The notes under the pieces are model-generated. The model searched no databases. It was given only the letters and a program-made list of their open reading frames with translations, and was not told the DNA's origin. The position numbers and the translations under genes were made by a program. 64,000 nucleotides of DNA from Rhizobium sp. Q54 (lineage in GTDB: Bacteria > Pseudomonadota > Alphaproteobacteria > ATCC43930 > CGMCC-115725). Below, one piece after another: positions 1 to 8,847 of this stretch. How positions within the stretch are numbered: position 1 is the first letter of the stretch; each line of letters begins with the position of its first letter. The stretch is taken from NCBI GenBank assembly GCA_945861155.1, contig CAMATN010000007.1, positions 1 to 64,000 of the forward strand. Direction: 5' to 3'.

Positions 1-217
1 CGACGCCTATCGCGTATTCCATCGCGAGCCGCACCGCTACACGTTCTGGGACTACCAGGCCGGCCGCTGGCATCGCGACGAGGGGCTGCGGATCGACCAT
101 TTGCTGCTGTCGCCGCACGCAGCCGACCGGGTCGCGGCATGCGAGATCGACAAAACCCCGCGCGGCAAGGAACGAGCCTCCGACCACACGCCGATCTGGT
201 GCGAGCTGGCGATCTGA
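1..217 (+). CDS. xth: Exodeoxyribonuclease III, C-terminal part (5' end outside window)
   Basis: The last 71 codons of an exonuclease III family enzyme (Mg-dependent AP endonuclease and 3'-5' exonuclease of base excision repair) run in frame from base 2 to the TGA at 215-217. The C-terminal hallmarks are visible: TFWDY, then RIDHLLLSP, where the ID of this segment is conserved, and finally the SDHTPIW segment whose Asp-His pair is part of the catalytic site. The gene is complete at its 3' end; the N-terminal half lies upstream of the window. The family identity is secure from these motifs; orthology to xthA rather than another ExoIII paralogue cannot be tested here. Confidence 0.9.
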   Translation, partial: DAYRVFHREPHRYTFWDYQAGRWHRDEGLRIDHLLLSPHAADRVAACEIDKTPRGKERASDHTPIWCELAI

Positions 218-251
218 GCGCGGGCGCCGATTCGCCGGCGCCAGAACAACC

Positions 252-581
252 CTATTGCAGCGGCGCGGCGTGGGTATCCTCGCGAAACTCGATCCGCTCG
301 GTGCGATAATCCTCGAAACAGATCGCGCAATTGCCGGTGTCGAGATCGGCGCGCACGACGGTCGCGGCAAACGGCAGCGTATCGCTCGACCCCGGCACGC
401 CCATCTCGCCCCGCACCCGGACGCCAACCAAATCGCAGATGCCATAAAGCAAGGCGCCGCGCATCGAGCAGTTGATGACGCGGAAACGCTCATCGCCGAT
501 TGCGATCTCCAACACCGGGAGCGCATAGCGGCGATCGTTTCGGCGGTCGTTTTCGGCACAACAATTTCGTGCGAGCGGCAT
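252..581 (-). CDS. PilZ domain protein (putative c-di-GMP effector)
   Basis: A 109-residue protein that is almost entirely a PilZ domain. An N-terminal ENDRRNDRRY segment fits the RxxxR part of the c-di-GMP binding signature, followed by beta strands with NCSMRGALL, matching the D/NxSxxG part (here N-C-S-M-R-G), then a short barrel ending in CFEDYRTERIEF. The ATG at 579-581 is chosen because it lies just before the RxxxR motif and no better start is seen upstream. The gene converges with xth and lies 47 bp beyond the end of the aminomutase gene in the same direction. Function is inferred only as a c-di-GMP responsive regulator; the target is unknown. Confidence 0.8.
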   Translation of the reverse strand: MPLARNCCAENDRRNDRRYALPVLEIAIGDERFRVINCSMRGALLYGICDLVGVRVRGEMGVPGSSDTLPFAATVVRADLDTGNCAICFEDYRTERIEFREDTHAAPLQ

Positions 582-628
582 GCCGCAACCATTCGCACAA
601 CGCGACAAGATTGCCAGAGAATTGATGC

Positions 629-1684
629 TTAATTCGAGCCGCCCGCCGGATCGGACCGCGGCGGGTAGGAGTGTTTGCAGCCGGCCGAATCCTCGATGAC
701 CCAGATCCCCGACCGTTGGTCTCTTTCGGCGGCGCTCGCGGCGATCGGCGCCTTGCCGTAGCCGCCGGGGATGTCGAGGACGTAGGTCGGCTGGCACAAG
801 CCCGACACAGGGCCGCGCAGGGCGCCGACCAGACGCTGCCCCTCGGCGATGTCGAGGCGGAAATGGCCGGTGCCGGCGGCCAGGTCGGGATGATGCAGGT
901 AATAGGGCTTGACCCGCATCGCGACGAGACCTCGGAACAGCGCTTCGAGCACCGCGGTGTCGTCGTTGACGCCGCGCAACAGCACGCTCTGCGACAGCAC
1001 CGGAATGCCGGCGCGGACGAGCCGGCCGACCGCCGCCCGCATCGCCGGGGTCAATTCGCGCGGATGGTTGGCGTGGACGACGACATAGACCGCCTTCTCG
1101 GCCGCCAGCGCGGCGACCAGCGCGGCCCCGACGCGGCCCGGATCGGCCACCGGGACTCTCGTGTGAAAGCGGATCACCGCGACATGCGGGATTGCGTCGA
1201 GCCGGCGCACGATCGCCGCGATCCGCCGCGCCGACAACATGAACGGGTCGCCGCCGGTGACGATGACCTCCCAAATCTCCGGATGTTCGCGGATGTAGCC
1301 AAATGCGCGGTCGAGCGCGGCCGGCGCGAGGACGCCGTCATCCTTGCCGACCTGCTCGCGTCGAAAGCAGAAGCGGCAATAGACCGGACAGATCAGGATC
1401 GGCTTCAGCAGCACCCGGTCGCGATAGCGGTGGACGATGCCGGGCAGCGGCGACCAGCGCTCATCGCCGATCGGATCGGGCAGGTCGTCGGGCGCGGTTT
1501 CCAGTTCGGCCGCCTGCGGCACGAACTGGGCCGCGATCGGATCGGCCGGATCGGCGGGGTCGATCAGCGCCGCCATGTCGTCGGTGACGGCGACCGCGAA
1601 TTTTTCCGCCACCCGGCGCAACTCGTCGAGCCGCTCCGGCGCGACGAGGCCGCGTGACATAAGGTCTTCGGTGCGCAGGATCAC
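629..1684 (-). CDS. Lysine 2,3-aminomutase family radical SAM enzyme (EpmB/KamA-like)
   Basis: A 351-residue radical SAM, PLP-dependent enzyme of the KamA family. The [4Fe-4S]-binding motif is CPVYCRFC (C-x3-C-x2-C), the glycine-rich SAM segment is VTGGDPFML, and the C-terminal IPGGYGKAP contains the PLP-binding lysine region of the family. The length is near that of EpmB, which moves the amino group of a lysine before it is attached to elongation factor P, and shorter than clostridial lysine 2,3-aminomutase (about 416 residues). The start is GTG at 1682-1684 with a GAGAAG-like RBS. No efp or epmA gene is beside it, so EF-P modification is likely by family but not shown by context. Confidence 0.85.
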   Translation of the reverse strand: MILRTEDLMSRGLVAPERLDELRRVAEKFAVAVTDDMAALIDPADPADPIAAQFVPQAAELETAPDDLPDPIGDERWSPLPGIVHRYRDRVLLKPILICPVYCRFCFRREQVGKDDGVLAPAALDRAFGYIREHPEIWEVIVTGGDPFMLSARRIAAIVRRLDAIPHVAVIRFHTRVPVADPGRVGAALVAALAAEKAVYVVVHANHPRELTPAMRAAVGRLVRAGIPVLSQSVLLRGVNDDTAVLEALFRGLVAMRVKPYYLHHPDLAAGTGHFRLDIAEGQRLVGALRGPVSGLCQPTYVLDIPGGYGKAPIAASAAERDQRSGIWVIEDSAGCKHSYPPRSDPAGGSN

Positions 1685-1769
1685 GCGTGCTTCTCATTCG
1701 GGATGAACTGTCCAGCCGGCACGACCATACCGGAGGCGGCCGGTTCTCGCCAATTAGCAACGCCCATCC

Positions 1770-1799
1770 TTGACACGCGGTCCAATATATACATATCGT
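1770..1799 (+). promoter_or_regulatory. Predicted sigma70-type promoter of brnTA
   Basis: TTGACA at 1770-1775 is followed after 18 bp by TATCGT at 1794-1799 (4 of 6 bases of TATAAT). It lies in a stretch that is clearly more AT-rich than its surroundings, about 80 bp before brnT. BrnT-BrnA operons are known to be self-repressed; no clean palindromic operator could be recognised here. Three tandem CTGAAA units sit downstream at about 1814-1831. Confidence 0.4.
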
Positions 1800-1879
1800 A
1801 GATACGTAACGTTCTGAAACTGAAACTGAAACTGGAGAACGAAACCAATGAATAACAACCCCAAATTTAGGAGGGCCAG

Positions 1880-2179
1880 GTGGCCAACTTCGAGTGGGAC
1901 CCAAAGAAGGAATCCCTTAATTTCCAAAAACACGGTTTCGATTTCACGACAGCCAGCCAAATCTGGGATGGATCTGTAGTCGAAAACATAGATGAACGCC
2001 GCGATTACGCAGAGACCCGGATCATCGCCACTGGCGTGGTTGACGGGTGTATTCTCGTAGTCGTCTACACCCGGCGAGGAGAAACTCGTCGAGTAATCTC
2101 AGCAAGAAAGGCAAACTCTCGTGAGAGAGGAATCTTTGAAGAAGAAATCGCGCATCGTGGCCGAGCGCCCCCAAACTGA
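1880..2179 (+). CDS. brnT: BrnT family toxin
   Basis: A 99-residue BrnT (DUF497) toxin, a RelE-fold ribonuclease that halts translation when not bound by BrnA. The family N-terminus FEWDPKKxxxNxxKHGFDF is seen directly, as is the C-terminal TRRGETRRVISARKANSRER segment that carries the basic catalytic residues. The start is GTG at 1880, preceded by a strong AGGAGGG at 1869-1875. brnA overlaps its last 59 bp, the usual toxin-first order of these modules. The lower GC of the upstream region and the isolated position between core genes fit recent acquisition, which is inference. Confidence 0.9.
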   Translation: MANFEWDPKKESLNFQKHGFDFTTASQIWDGSVVENIDERRDYAETRIIATGVVDGCILVVVYTRRGETRRVISARKANSRERGIFEEEIAHRGRAPPN

Positions 2180-2429
2180 TTGGGCGCGGGTCGATGCCTT
2201 GACCGACGAGGACATCGCTGCCGCGATTCGGGATGACCCCGATGCTGCACCGGAACTTGATGCGGAGTGGTTCGCGTCGGCCACGCTGGTCATGCCGACG
2301 CCCAAGGCACAGATCAGCATCCGGCTCGACCGCGACGTGCTGGAGCATTTCCGGCGCTATCCGCGATATCAGACCCGGATCAACGCGATCTTGCGGGCCG
2401 CGATGGAGCACGAAAAGAAAGCCGGCTGA
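2121..2429 (+). CDS. brnA: BrnA family antitoxin
   Basis: A 102-residue BrnA antitoxin: charged N-terminus that wraps the toxin, an ALTDEDIAAAIRDDPDAAPELD linker, and a C-terminal ribbon-helix-helix-type DNA-binding segment (KAQISIRLDRDVLEHFR...YQTRINAILRAAM). It neutralises BrnT and, by family knowledge, represses the operon. GTG at 2121 is the most upstream start and places the gene 59 bp inside brnT; a slightly later start cannot be excluded. It ends 18 bp before the end of valS, with which it converges. Confidence 0.87.
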   Translation: MREESLKKKSRIVAERPQTDWARVDALTDEDIAAAIRDDPDAAPELDAEWFASATLVMPTPKAQISIRLDRDVLEHFRRYPRYQTRINAILRAAMEHEKKAG

Positions 2430-2447
2430 GCCGGCGCTTCGGCGGGC

Positions 2448-5111
2448 TCACGGGGCCGCGATGCGCTCGTAGACAGCGCGCAGGCGGTCGCGGTCGCGGC
2501 GCGTGTCGGCTTCGCGCTCGCGCTGCTCGTCGATGATCTCGGGCTTGGCCTTGGCGAGAAACGCCGGGTTGGCGAGCTTCGTCGCGAACTTGGCGAGATC
2601 GGAATCAAGCCGGCCGATCTCCTTGGCGAGCCGCGTCCTTTCGCGCGCCAGATCGATGATGTCGCCGACTCGCAGGATCAAGGTCGCGCCCTCGATCACC
2701 GCGGCGACCCCGCCCTCGGGGATAGCGTCGACCGCCTCGATCCGCTCGACCCGCGCCAGCCGCACGATATGCTCGCCGTACCGCTCGAGCCGTCCTGCCG
2801 CGGTCGCATCGGCATCCTTGACGAAGAGCGGCACGCGCGCGCCGGCCGGCAAATTGACCTCGGTGCGGATCGCCCGGATCGCCGAAATCGCCGCCACCAC
2901 CCACTCCATCTCGGCCGCCGCCTCGGGGTCGTGCAGGTCCGGCGGCAAATCGGGCCAGCGCGCCGCGATCAGCAATCCGGTCCCGCCCTCGCCAAGCTGA
3001 CCCCACAGCTCCTCGGTGATGAACGGCATCAGCGGATGCAGCAGGCGAACCAGTTGCGCCAGCACCCAGGCGGTCGTCGCCTGGGTTTCGGCGCGCGCGG
3101 CCGCGTCCTCGCCCTGCAGGATCGGCTTGGTGAATTCGAGGTACCAGTCGCAGAAACTGCCCCAGGCGAAGTGGTAGAGAAGATGCGCCGCCTCGTCGAA
3201 GCGGAAATTTTCGAGCGCCATCGTCACCGCGGCGGCGCACTCGCCGGTCGCGCCGGCGATCCAGCGGTTGACGGTTTGCCGACAGTCGCGCGGGTCGAAA
3301 ACCGGCCCGATTTTTAAGTCCTTGGGCGCGCAGCCGTTCATCTCGGCATAGCGCGCGGCGTTCCACAGCTTTGTCGCGAAGTTGCGCGAGCTCTCGACGC
3401 GCGCTTCGGCGAGCTTGATGTCGCGGCCGGGCGAGGCGAGCGCGGCCAGCGTAAAGCGCAGCGCGTCGCAGCCGAAGCGGTCGATCAAATCGAGCGGGTC
3501 GATGATGTTGCCGCGCGATTTCGACATTTTCTGGCCGCGCTCGTCGCGCACCAGGGCATGGATGTAGACCGTGCGGAACGGCACCTCGCCCCTGAAATGC
3601 AGCCCCTGCATCATCATCCGGGCGACCCAGAAAAAGATGATGTCGAAGCCGGTGACCAATACGTCGCCCGGATAATAGCGCGCCAGCTCCGGCGTCTGCT
3701 CCGGCCAGCCGAGGGTCGAGAACGGCCACAGCCCCGATGAAAACCAGGTATCGAGCACGTCCTCGTCGCGAGCGAGCGCGGAGGCATGGCCGTAATGCGC
3801 CGCCGCCTCGCGCGCGGCCTCTTCCTCACTCTCGGCGACGAACACCGCGCCGTCCGGGCCGTACCAGGCCGGGATCTGGTGCCCCCACCACAATTGCCGC
3901 GAGATGCACCAGGGCTGGATGTTGCGCATCCATTCGAAGAACGTGTTTTCCCATTGCCGCGGGACGAATTGGGTGCGCCCGCTCTCGACCGCCGCGATCG
4001 CCGGTTTCGCCAGCTCGGCGGCGTTGCAGAACCACTGGTCGGTCAGCCACGGCTCGATGATTTCGCCCGAGCGGTCGTGGTGCGGCACCATCAGGACATG
4101 GTCGTCGATTTTCTCGATTAGCCCCTCGGCTTCGAGATCGGCGAGCACCGCTTTGCGCGCGGCAAACCGCTCCATCCCGCGGTATTTCTCGGGCACTGCG
4201 TCGTTCAGGTGGGCGTCGCGGTCGAAGATGTTGATCGCTTCGAGACCATGCCGCCGGCCGACCTCGAAATCGTTGAAATCGTGTGCCGGGGTGATCTTGA
4301 CCGCGCCGCTGCCGAGCGCCGGGTCGGCGTATTCGTCGGCGACGATCGGGATGAGGCGCCCGACCAGCGGCAGTCGCACCAATTTGCCGACCAGATCGGC
4401 GTAGCGCGCATCCTCGGGATGGACCGCCACGCCGGTGTCGCCGAGCATCGTCTCCGGCCTTGTCGTCGCGACAACGATGAACCGGCCGCTCTCGCCGTCG
4501 ATCGGATAGCGGATATGCCACAGCGAGCCCCTTGTCTCGCGGCTGTCGACTTCGAGGTCCGAGATCACCGTGTGCATGACCGGATCCCAGTTGACGAGGC
4601 GCTTGTCGCGGTAGATCAGCCCCTCGCGATAGAGCGTGACGAACACCCGGCCTACCGCGGCGGACAGAGCCGGATCCAACGTGAAGCGCTCGCGGGGCCA
4701 ATCGGCCGACGCGCCAAGCCGTCGCAATTGCCGGGTGATCGTGCCGCCCGATTCCTCCTTCCACGCCCAGACCCGTTCGATAAAGGCGTCGCGGCCGAGT
4801 TCGCCGCGGGTCTTGCCCTCCGCGGCGAGCTGGTTGCCGACGACGATCTCGGTGGCGATGCCGGCGTGATCGGTGCCGGGCTGCCACAGCGCGTCGCGCC
4901 CGCGCATGCGCTCGAAGCGGATTAGGATATCCTGCAGCGTGAAGGTCAGCGCGTGGCCCATGTGCAGGCTGCCGGTCACGTTGGGCGGCGGCATCATGAT
5001 CGTATAGGGACGCTTGCCGCTGGCCGGGTCGGCGGCAAACGCGCCGGCGCGCTCCCACGCCTCGTATTGGCGGGTTTCCACGGTCTCGGGGCGATAGGTT
5101 TTGTCCAGCAT
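2448..5111 (-). CDS. valS: Valine--tRNA ligase
   Basis: An 887-residue class I aminoacyl-tRNA synthetase that charges tRNA-Val. The HIGH motif is HMGH at residues 50-53 following PPPNVTGSL, the KMSKS motif is KMSKSRGN near residue 525, and the editing (CP1) domain lies between them. The C-terminal 70 residues form the coiled-coil arm typical of ValRS. Start ATG 5109-5111 gives the family-standard N-terminus MLDKTYRPETVE; the frame is open further upstream into popZ but that extension is not ValRS-like. It lies 115 bp after popZ in the same direction. Confidence 0.97.
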   Translation of the reverse strand: MLDKTYRPETVETRQYEAWERAGAFAADPASGKRPYTIMMPPPNVTGSLHMGHALTFTLQDILIRFERMRGRDALWQPGTDHAGIATEIVVGNQLAAEGKTRGELGRDAFIERVWAWKEESGGTITRQLRRLGASADWPRERFTLDPALSAAVGRVFVTLYREGLIYRDKRLVNWDPVMHTVISDLEVDSRETRGSLWHIRYPIDGESGRFIVVATTRPETMLGDTGVAVHPEDARYADLVGKLVRLPLVGRLIPIVADEYADPALGSGAVKITPAHDFNDFEVGRRHGLEAINIFDRDAHLNDAVPEKYRGMERFAARKAVLADLEAEGLIEKIDDHVLMVPHHDRSGEIIEPWLTDQWFCNAAELAKPAIAAVESGRTQFVPRQWENTFFEWMRNIQPWCISRQLWWGHQIPAWYGPDGAVFVAESEEEAAREAAAHYGHASALARDEDVLDTWFSSGLWPFSTLGWPEQTPELARYYPGDVLVTGFDIIFFWVARMMMQGLHFRGEVPFRTVYIHALVRDERGQKMSKSRGNIIDPLDLIDRFGCDALRFTLAALASPGRDIKLAEARVESSRNFATKLWNAARYAEMNGCAPKDLKIGPVFDPRDCRQTVNRWIAGATGECAAAVTMALENFRFDEAAHLLYHFAWGSFCDWYLEFTKPILQGEDAAARAETQATTAWVLAQLVRLLHPLMPFITEELWGQLGEGGTGLLIAARWPDLPPDLHDPEAAAEMEWVVAAISAIRAIRTEVNLPAGARVPLFVKDADATAAGRLERYGEHIVRLARVERIEAVDAIPEGGVAAVIEGATLILRVGDIIDLARERTRLAKEIGRLDSDLAKFATKLANPAFLAKAKPEIIDEQREREADTRRDRDRLRAVYERIAAP

Positions 5112-5226
5112 CGCCGAACTGTCCCTCAGCAAAACATCATTTTGGACAACGCCCGAACCGGGCTGGCGGCCCATCGCTAACGATGGACCGACGCGCCTGT
5201 GCGGCCGAGAGGCGTGCGCGCCTCTC

Positions 5227-5955
5227 TCAAGCCGGACCGGACTTGCCGGCGATCCGCGCGATTTCCGCGTCGACCAGGCGTTCGACGATCGGCGGCAGGT
5301 TCTCGTCGAGCCAGGTCTGCAACAGCGGGCGGAGCAGCTCGCGCACCATGTCCTCGAGCGGGCGATCACCGACGCGCGGCGCCTCGACTCGTCCGCGCGG
5401 CGCCGCGGCCAGCCGGGCGAGCGCCGCCGCTGTCGCGAGCGACGTGACCTCGGAGACCAGGCGCTCGTCGTCCGCGGCGGCGGGTTCGAGCGGCGGCCGG
5501 CTCGGTAAGGGGCGGCGCCACAGATCCGGGTCGGGCTCGGGTTCCGGTTTTAGCTCGGGTTTCGGCTCGGGCCCCGGCTCGGGATTGGGCGACGGCTCGA
5601 TGCGCTCGGCGAGCGGCGGCGGCTCGATCATGCGGTTCCCGTAGGACGGGGAGCCGATCGGCGCAAGGCGCCGCACGCTGCCGTCCTCGTTGAGCGCGTC
5701 GGTCAGTTCCAATACGTCATCGGCCGCATCCGACGAGGCGGTCGCCGCCCCGGCGCCCAACCCGTCGCCGGGCGCGGTCAAGCCTGTGGCGGCCGGGCCT
5801 ATGGCGGTGGTGCTTGAGGTGCCAGGCCCGGTTTTACCCGCCGCGCCGCCGGCGGTCGGGCCCGCGATTGATTGTTCATCTTCGGCGATGATGCGCCGGA
5901 TGGTCGCGAGGATCTCGTCCATCGACAGATCCGGCGGAGATTTTGCGTCCGACAT
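5227..5955 (-). CDS. PopZ-like polar organizing protein (DUF2497)
   Basis: A 242-residue protein with the DUF2497/PopZ layout: a conserved N-terminal helix (DLSMDEILATIRRIIAEDEQ), a long disordered middle rich in Ala, Pro, Gly and Glu, including alternating PEPEPEP-type stretches near 5525-5595, and a C-terminal helical bundle (LEDMVRELLRPLLQTWLDENLPPIVERLV). In Caulobacter PopZ forms a polar hub that anchors the origin through ParB; the same role is inferred here. ATG 5953-5955 is chosen over an upstream in-frame start because the conserved helix begins soon after it. The popZ-valS order is commonly seen in alphaproteobacteria. Confidence 0.85.
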   Translation of the reverse strand: MSDAKSPPDLSMDEILATIRRIIAEDEQSIAGPTAGGAAGKTGPGTSSTTAIGPAATGLTAPGDGLGAGAATASSDAADDVLELTDALNEDGSVRRLAPIGSPSYGNRMIEPPPLAERIEPSPNPEPGPEPKPELKPEPEPDPDLWRRPLPSRPPLEPAAADDERLVSEVTSLATAAALARLAAAPRGRVEAPRVGDRPLEDMVRELLRPLLQTWLDENLPPIVERLVDAEIARIAGKSGPA

Positions 5956-6069
5956 CGGCGGCGACCATAGCCAGGGGTTGTCCGCTTCTAACCTACGCAA
6001 CTCCGCGCTAATGTGCCAGCGGGATGGGCGCCGTCGGCTCGGCGCCGGCGCCGCGTCGCCGGCTGGCCG

Positions 6070-7500
6070 CTACTCCTTGAGGCCGCCGCCAAATCCGACC
6101 CACTTGTCCTTCACCGATTTGTAGTGCCGCTCCATGTCGTAGAGCTTGACCGGCAGCTTTAGTTCGGGCGCGATCAGCCGGCCGGCCGCCGCGGTCAAAT
6201 TGTACTCGGCGAGCGCGGCATCGTGTTGCGCGGTCACCAGCTGCGATTGGGTGGTGAACAATTGCTGTTCGGCGATCAGGACGTCGAGCACGGTGCGCGA
6301 GCCGACCAGCGCTTCCTGCTGGGTTCCCTCAAGCGCGATTTGCGCCGCCCGCACCGCGATGCCGAACGAGGCGATCGCCGCCCGCGCCGCGTGCAGCGTC
6401 TCCCAATTCTGGGTCGCGGTCTGCACCGCCGCACGGCGCGCGTCGTCGACCTGGCTGCGCCGCTGACCGACGGTCTGCTGCGCAGCTCGCGTCTGCGCGT
6501 AAACCGCGCCGCCCTCATAGAGGGGCACGGTCATGCGCGCCACCACCGAGGCCGTGTCGATGCGCGAATTGCGCTGGGTGAAGGAGGGGGAAAAGCTGCG
6601 ATTGAGATCGCCGACGATCGCGATCTGCGGCATCAGCTGGCCGCGCACCAAGTCGACATTGTCGCGCGCGGCAAGCTCGTTAAACGAGGCGGCGATGACG
6701 TTCGGGTTGTTGTTGGCGGCCAGCGCCTGCGCCTCTTCGCGCGACGCCGGCAACGCCGGTCGTTGGCGCGGCATCAACAGCCGGCCCGGCGGATGACCGA
6801 CGACGCGGCCGAAATTGGCCCGGCTGACCTCGAGATTGCCCTCGGCGGTGATGCGCTGGGCGGTCGCCTGCGCGAGCGAGGATTCGGCCTGCGCCACATC
6901 GGTGCGGGTTACCTCGCCGACCCGAAAGCGGTCCTGCGTCGCTTGCAGCTGCTTGCGCAGGACCTGCTCGTTGTTGCGGGTGACCTCGACCAGCGTCTGG
7001 TCGCGCACCACATCGAGATAAGAGGTCGCGACCGACTGGAACACCTGGGTCTCGACCGCGAGCGTCTGCGCGCGGCTGGCTTGGACGGTATTGATGGCCT
7101 GGCGTGTTTGCGCCTCGGTGCGGCCGCCGCGATACACCGGCTGGACTGCTTGAAGCCCGACCGATTTGCTGACGAAACTGCCGAACTGCGTCGGGGTGCT
7201 GGCGCCGGTGACCGCGTTTGGCTGCTCGAACCCGGTCCGGTTGAACCCGGCCTGGCCGGTGAAGGTAACCGTCGGGCGCCAACCGGCCAGCGCTTGCGGC
7301 ACCGTTTCGTCGGTGGCCCGCAACAACGCACGCTGCCCCAGCAGCTGCGGGTTGTTGTTGTAGGCATAGGCAAAGGCTTCAGTCAGCGTCTGCGCCGCGA
7401 CCGGGCTGCCGACAAGCAGCACCCCCGCCACGACGCAGATGGCTCGGCCGGTTGCCCCCCACGGCGACCGACCTCTGTGCCACCCCCTGGGCTGCGGCAT
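6070..7500 (-). CDS. TolC family outer membrane efflux protein
   Basis: A 476-residue outer membrane channel of the TolC family, forming the exit duct for type I secretion or RND efflux. There is a cleavable N-terminal signal (hydrophobic AICVVAGVLLVG, then AAQ), after which LTEAFAYAYNNNPQL starts the first helical repeat. The two homologous halves are visible: VETQVFQSVATSYLDV and later DDARRAAVQTATQNWETL, each followed by barrel and helix segments; the C-terminus keeps the AEYNLTAAAGRL motif. No adaptor or inner membrane pump is next to it, as is usual for a shared TolC. It follows the methyltransferase gene after 8 bp, so the two are likely co-transcribed. Confidence 0.92.
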   Translation of the reverse strand: MPQPRGWHRGRSPWGATGRAICVVAGVLLVGSPVAAQTLTEAFAYAYNNNPQLLGQRALLRATDETVPQALAGWRPTVTFTGQAGFNRTGFEQPNAVTGASTPTQFGSFVSKSVGLQAVQPVYRGGRTEAQTRQAINTVQASRAQTLAVETQVFQSVATSYLDVVRDQTLVEVTRNNEQVLRKQLQATQDRFRVGEVTRTDVAQAESSLAQATAQRITAEGNLEVSRANFGRVVGHPPGRLLMPRQRPALPASREEAQALAANNNPNVIAASFNELAARDNVDLVRGQLMPQIAIVGDLNRSFSPSFTQRNSRIDTASVVARMTVPLYEGGAVYAQTRAAQQTVGQRRSQVDDARRAAVQTATQNWETLHAARAAIASFGIAVRAAQIALEGTQQEALVGSRTVLDVLIAEQQLFTTQSQLVTAQHDAALAEYNLTAAAGRLIAPELKLPVKLYDMERHYKSVKDKWVGFGGGLKE

Positions 7501-7508
7501 TCACCCCC

Positions 7509-8165
7509 TCAAAACACAAAGCCGCGACCCGCGTCAAAACCCGGAAGGAGCGGCGTAGCGGCGTCAAATATAACGCGATGCGCGAGCACTCCGCCAGTAC
7601 GCACGATCAAAGTGGCGCGTGCAACACGTTCATGTGGCCGCAAAACCACAGCCATGCGCCCGCCTTCGGCGAGTTGCGCGCCAATTTCGTCGGGAATTGC
7701 TGCGACCGCGCCGCCGAACAGGATCAAATCATAGGGGGCACGCTGGCGATGGCCGGGCGCAAGCGGCGCCTCGATGTAGCTGACCGAGGCGATCCGGTGA
7801 TCGACCAGCGCCGACCGGCCGATTCGCGCCAGATCCGGGTTGTCCTCCAACGCGACGATCCCGCGCGCCAGCAGCGCCAACAGCGCCGCCTCGTACCCGA
7901 CGCCGGCGCCGACCACCAGCGCGGTGTCCTTCGGCTGAACCATCGCGGCCTGCAGCAGCCGCGCCACCACCATCGGCTGTGCCAGAAAGCGGCCCTGTCC
8001 CAGCGGCAGATGGTCGTCGACATAGGCGACGCCGCGCAGCGACGCGGGCACGAACAGCTCGCGCCGGATCCGGGTGAACGCGTCGATGACCCGCTCGTCG
8101 GTCACCTTGTTGGGACGCAGCTGATTCTCGACCATGTTGAAGCGAGAATCGTCGTGGACGGTCAC
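7509..8165 (-). CDS. Protein-L-isoaspartate O-methyltransferase family protein
   Basis: A 218-residue SAM-dependent methyltransferase related to Pcm, which repairs isoaspartyl residues. It has the N-terminal MVENQLRPNKVTDERVIDAF segment, the family PLGQGRFLAQPMVVARLLQ region (equivalent to the substrate loop of Pcm), and SAM motif I as VVGAGVGYEAALLA around residues 84-97. The substrate-binding serine/threonine motif of true Pcm (usually TISQP) is here LAQPM, so it belongs to the divergent alphaproteobacterial branch next to tolC, whose substrate is not established. The start is GTG at 8163-8165. Confidence 0.82.
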   Translation of the reverse strand: MTVHDDSRFNMVENQLRPNKVTDERVIDAFTRIRRELFVPASLRGVAYVDDHLPLGQGRFLAQPMVVARLLQAAMVQPKDTALVVGAGVGYEAALLALLARGIVALEDNPDLARIGRSALVDHRIASVSYIEAPLAPGHRQRAPYDLILFGGAVAAIPDEIGAQLAEGGRMAVVLRPHERVARATLIVRTGGVLAHRVIFDAATPLLPGFDAGRGFVF

Positions 8166-8266
8166 CGCGGAAGCCTCGCGCCAAGTTTACGCACACGCCG
8201 ACGCGGCCTTATATCGGTGTCCCCCGGCAACGACAACTCATCTCCAGCGCCATCCCGGACCAACCT

Positions 8267-8773
8267 CTATTCCCGGCCGGGTTCGCCGAGCGCGCGAATC
8301 GGCTGGCCCGGCGGCAGGCGCGCGAGCAGCGCGGCCGCGCTCTGCCTGAGGTGCGGGTGCCGCCATGCCGGCGCGATTTCGGTCAACGGCGCGAGGACGA
8401 AGCGCCGCTCGTGCAGGCGCGGATGCGGCAGCACCAGCCGCTCGGTCGCGGATTGGCGACCGTCATAATCGAGCAGGTCGAGATCGAGGGTGCGGGCGAC
8501 ATTGCGCTCGCCGCGCCGGCGCTCGAAGCGGGTCTCCAGCGTCAGCAGGGCATCGAGCAGCGCGTCCGGATCAAGCGCGGTTTCGACCGACGCGACGGCG
8601 TTGACATACCAGGGCTGGTCCGATGGCGGCACCGGCTGCGACAGATACCAGCGCGATTTGTGCACGACCCTGACGCCGATCCGCGGCAACTCGGCCACGG
8701 CGGCGGTCGCGGTCGCGATCGGCGAGGCAAAACCCGGCGCCGCGAGATTGCTGCCGATGCCAACGAGGATCAC
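8267..8773 (-). CDS. folK: 2-amino-4-hydroxy-6-hydroxymethyldihydropteridine diphosphokinase (HPPK)
   Basis: A 168-residue HPPK, which transfers pyrophosphate from ATP to 6-hydroxymethyl-7,8-dihydropterin in folate synthesis. Motifs seen: GIGSNL at the N-terminus, YVNAVASVET in the middle, ERRRGERNVARTLDLDLLDYDG, carrying the conserved Arg and two Mg-binding Asp residues, and LPHPRLHERRFVLAPLTEIAP. The start is GTG at 8771-8773, within a few bases of the region where the divergent NYN gene begins, so the promoters must be close or overlapping. Confidence 0.94.
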   Translation of the reverse strand: MILVGIGSNLAAPGFASPIATATAAVAELPRIGVRVVHKSRWYLSQPVPPSDQPWYVNAVASVETALDPDALLDALLTLETRFERRRGERNVARTLDLDLLDYDGRQSATERLVLPHPRLHERRFVLAPLTEIAPAWRHPHLRQSAAALLARLPPGQPIRALGEPGRE

Positions 8774-8847
8774 TCGCGCCGCCCTTGACGGCGAATCCCT
8801 CGCGCATGAGAATAACCGAATTGTTCAGTCCCCTGCTGAGGTTTCGG

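Noticed and set aside
252-1274. A 340-codon minus-strand frame that would fuse Arg-rich sequence to the PilZ domain
   Set aside because: Its N-terminal 230 residues are a shadow of the aminomutase gene; only the PilZ part is protein-like.
5112-5369. An 86-residue N-terminal extension of ValRS
   Set aside because: The extension reads over popZ in another frame, has no similarity to ValRS, and the standard N-terminus begins at 5111.
5520-5600. GC-rich tandem words (GGTTCGGGCTC-like) as a structured RNA or array
   Set aside because: They encode the Pro/Glu-rich disordered linker of the PopZ-like protein.
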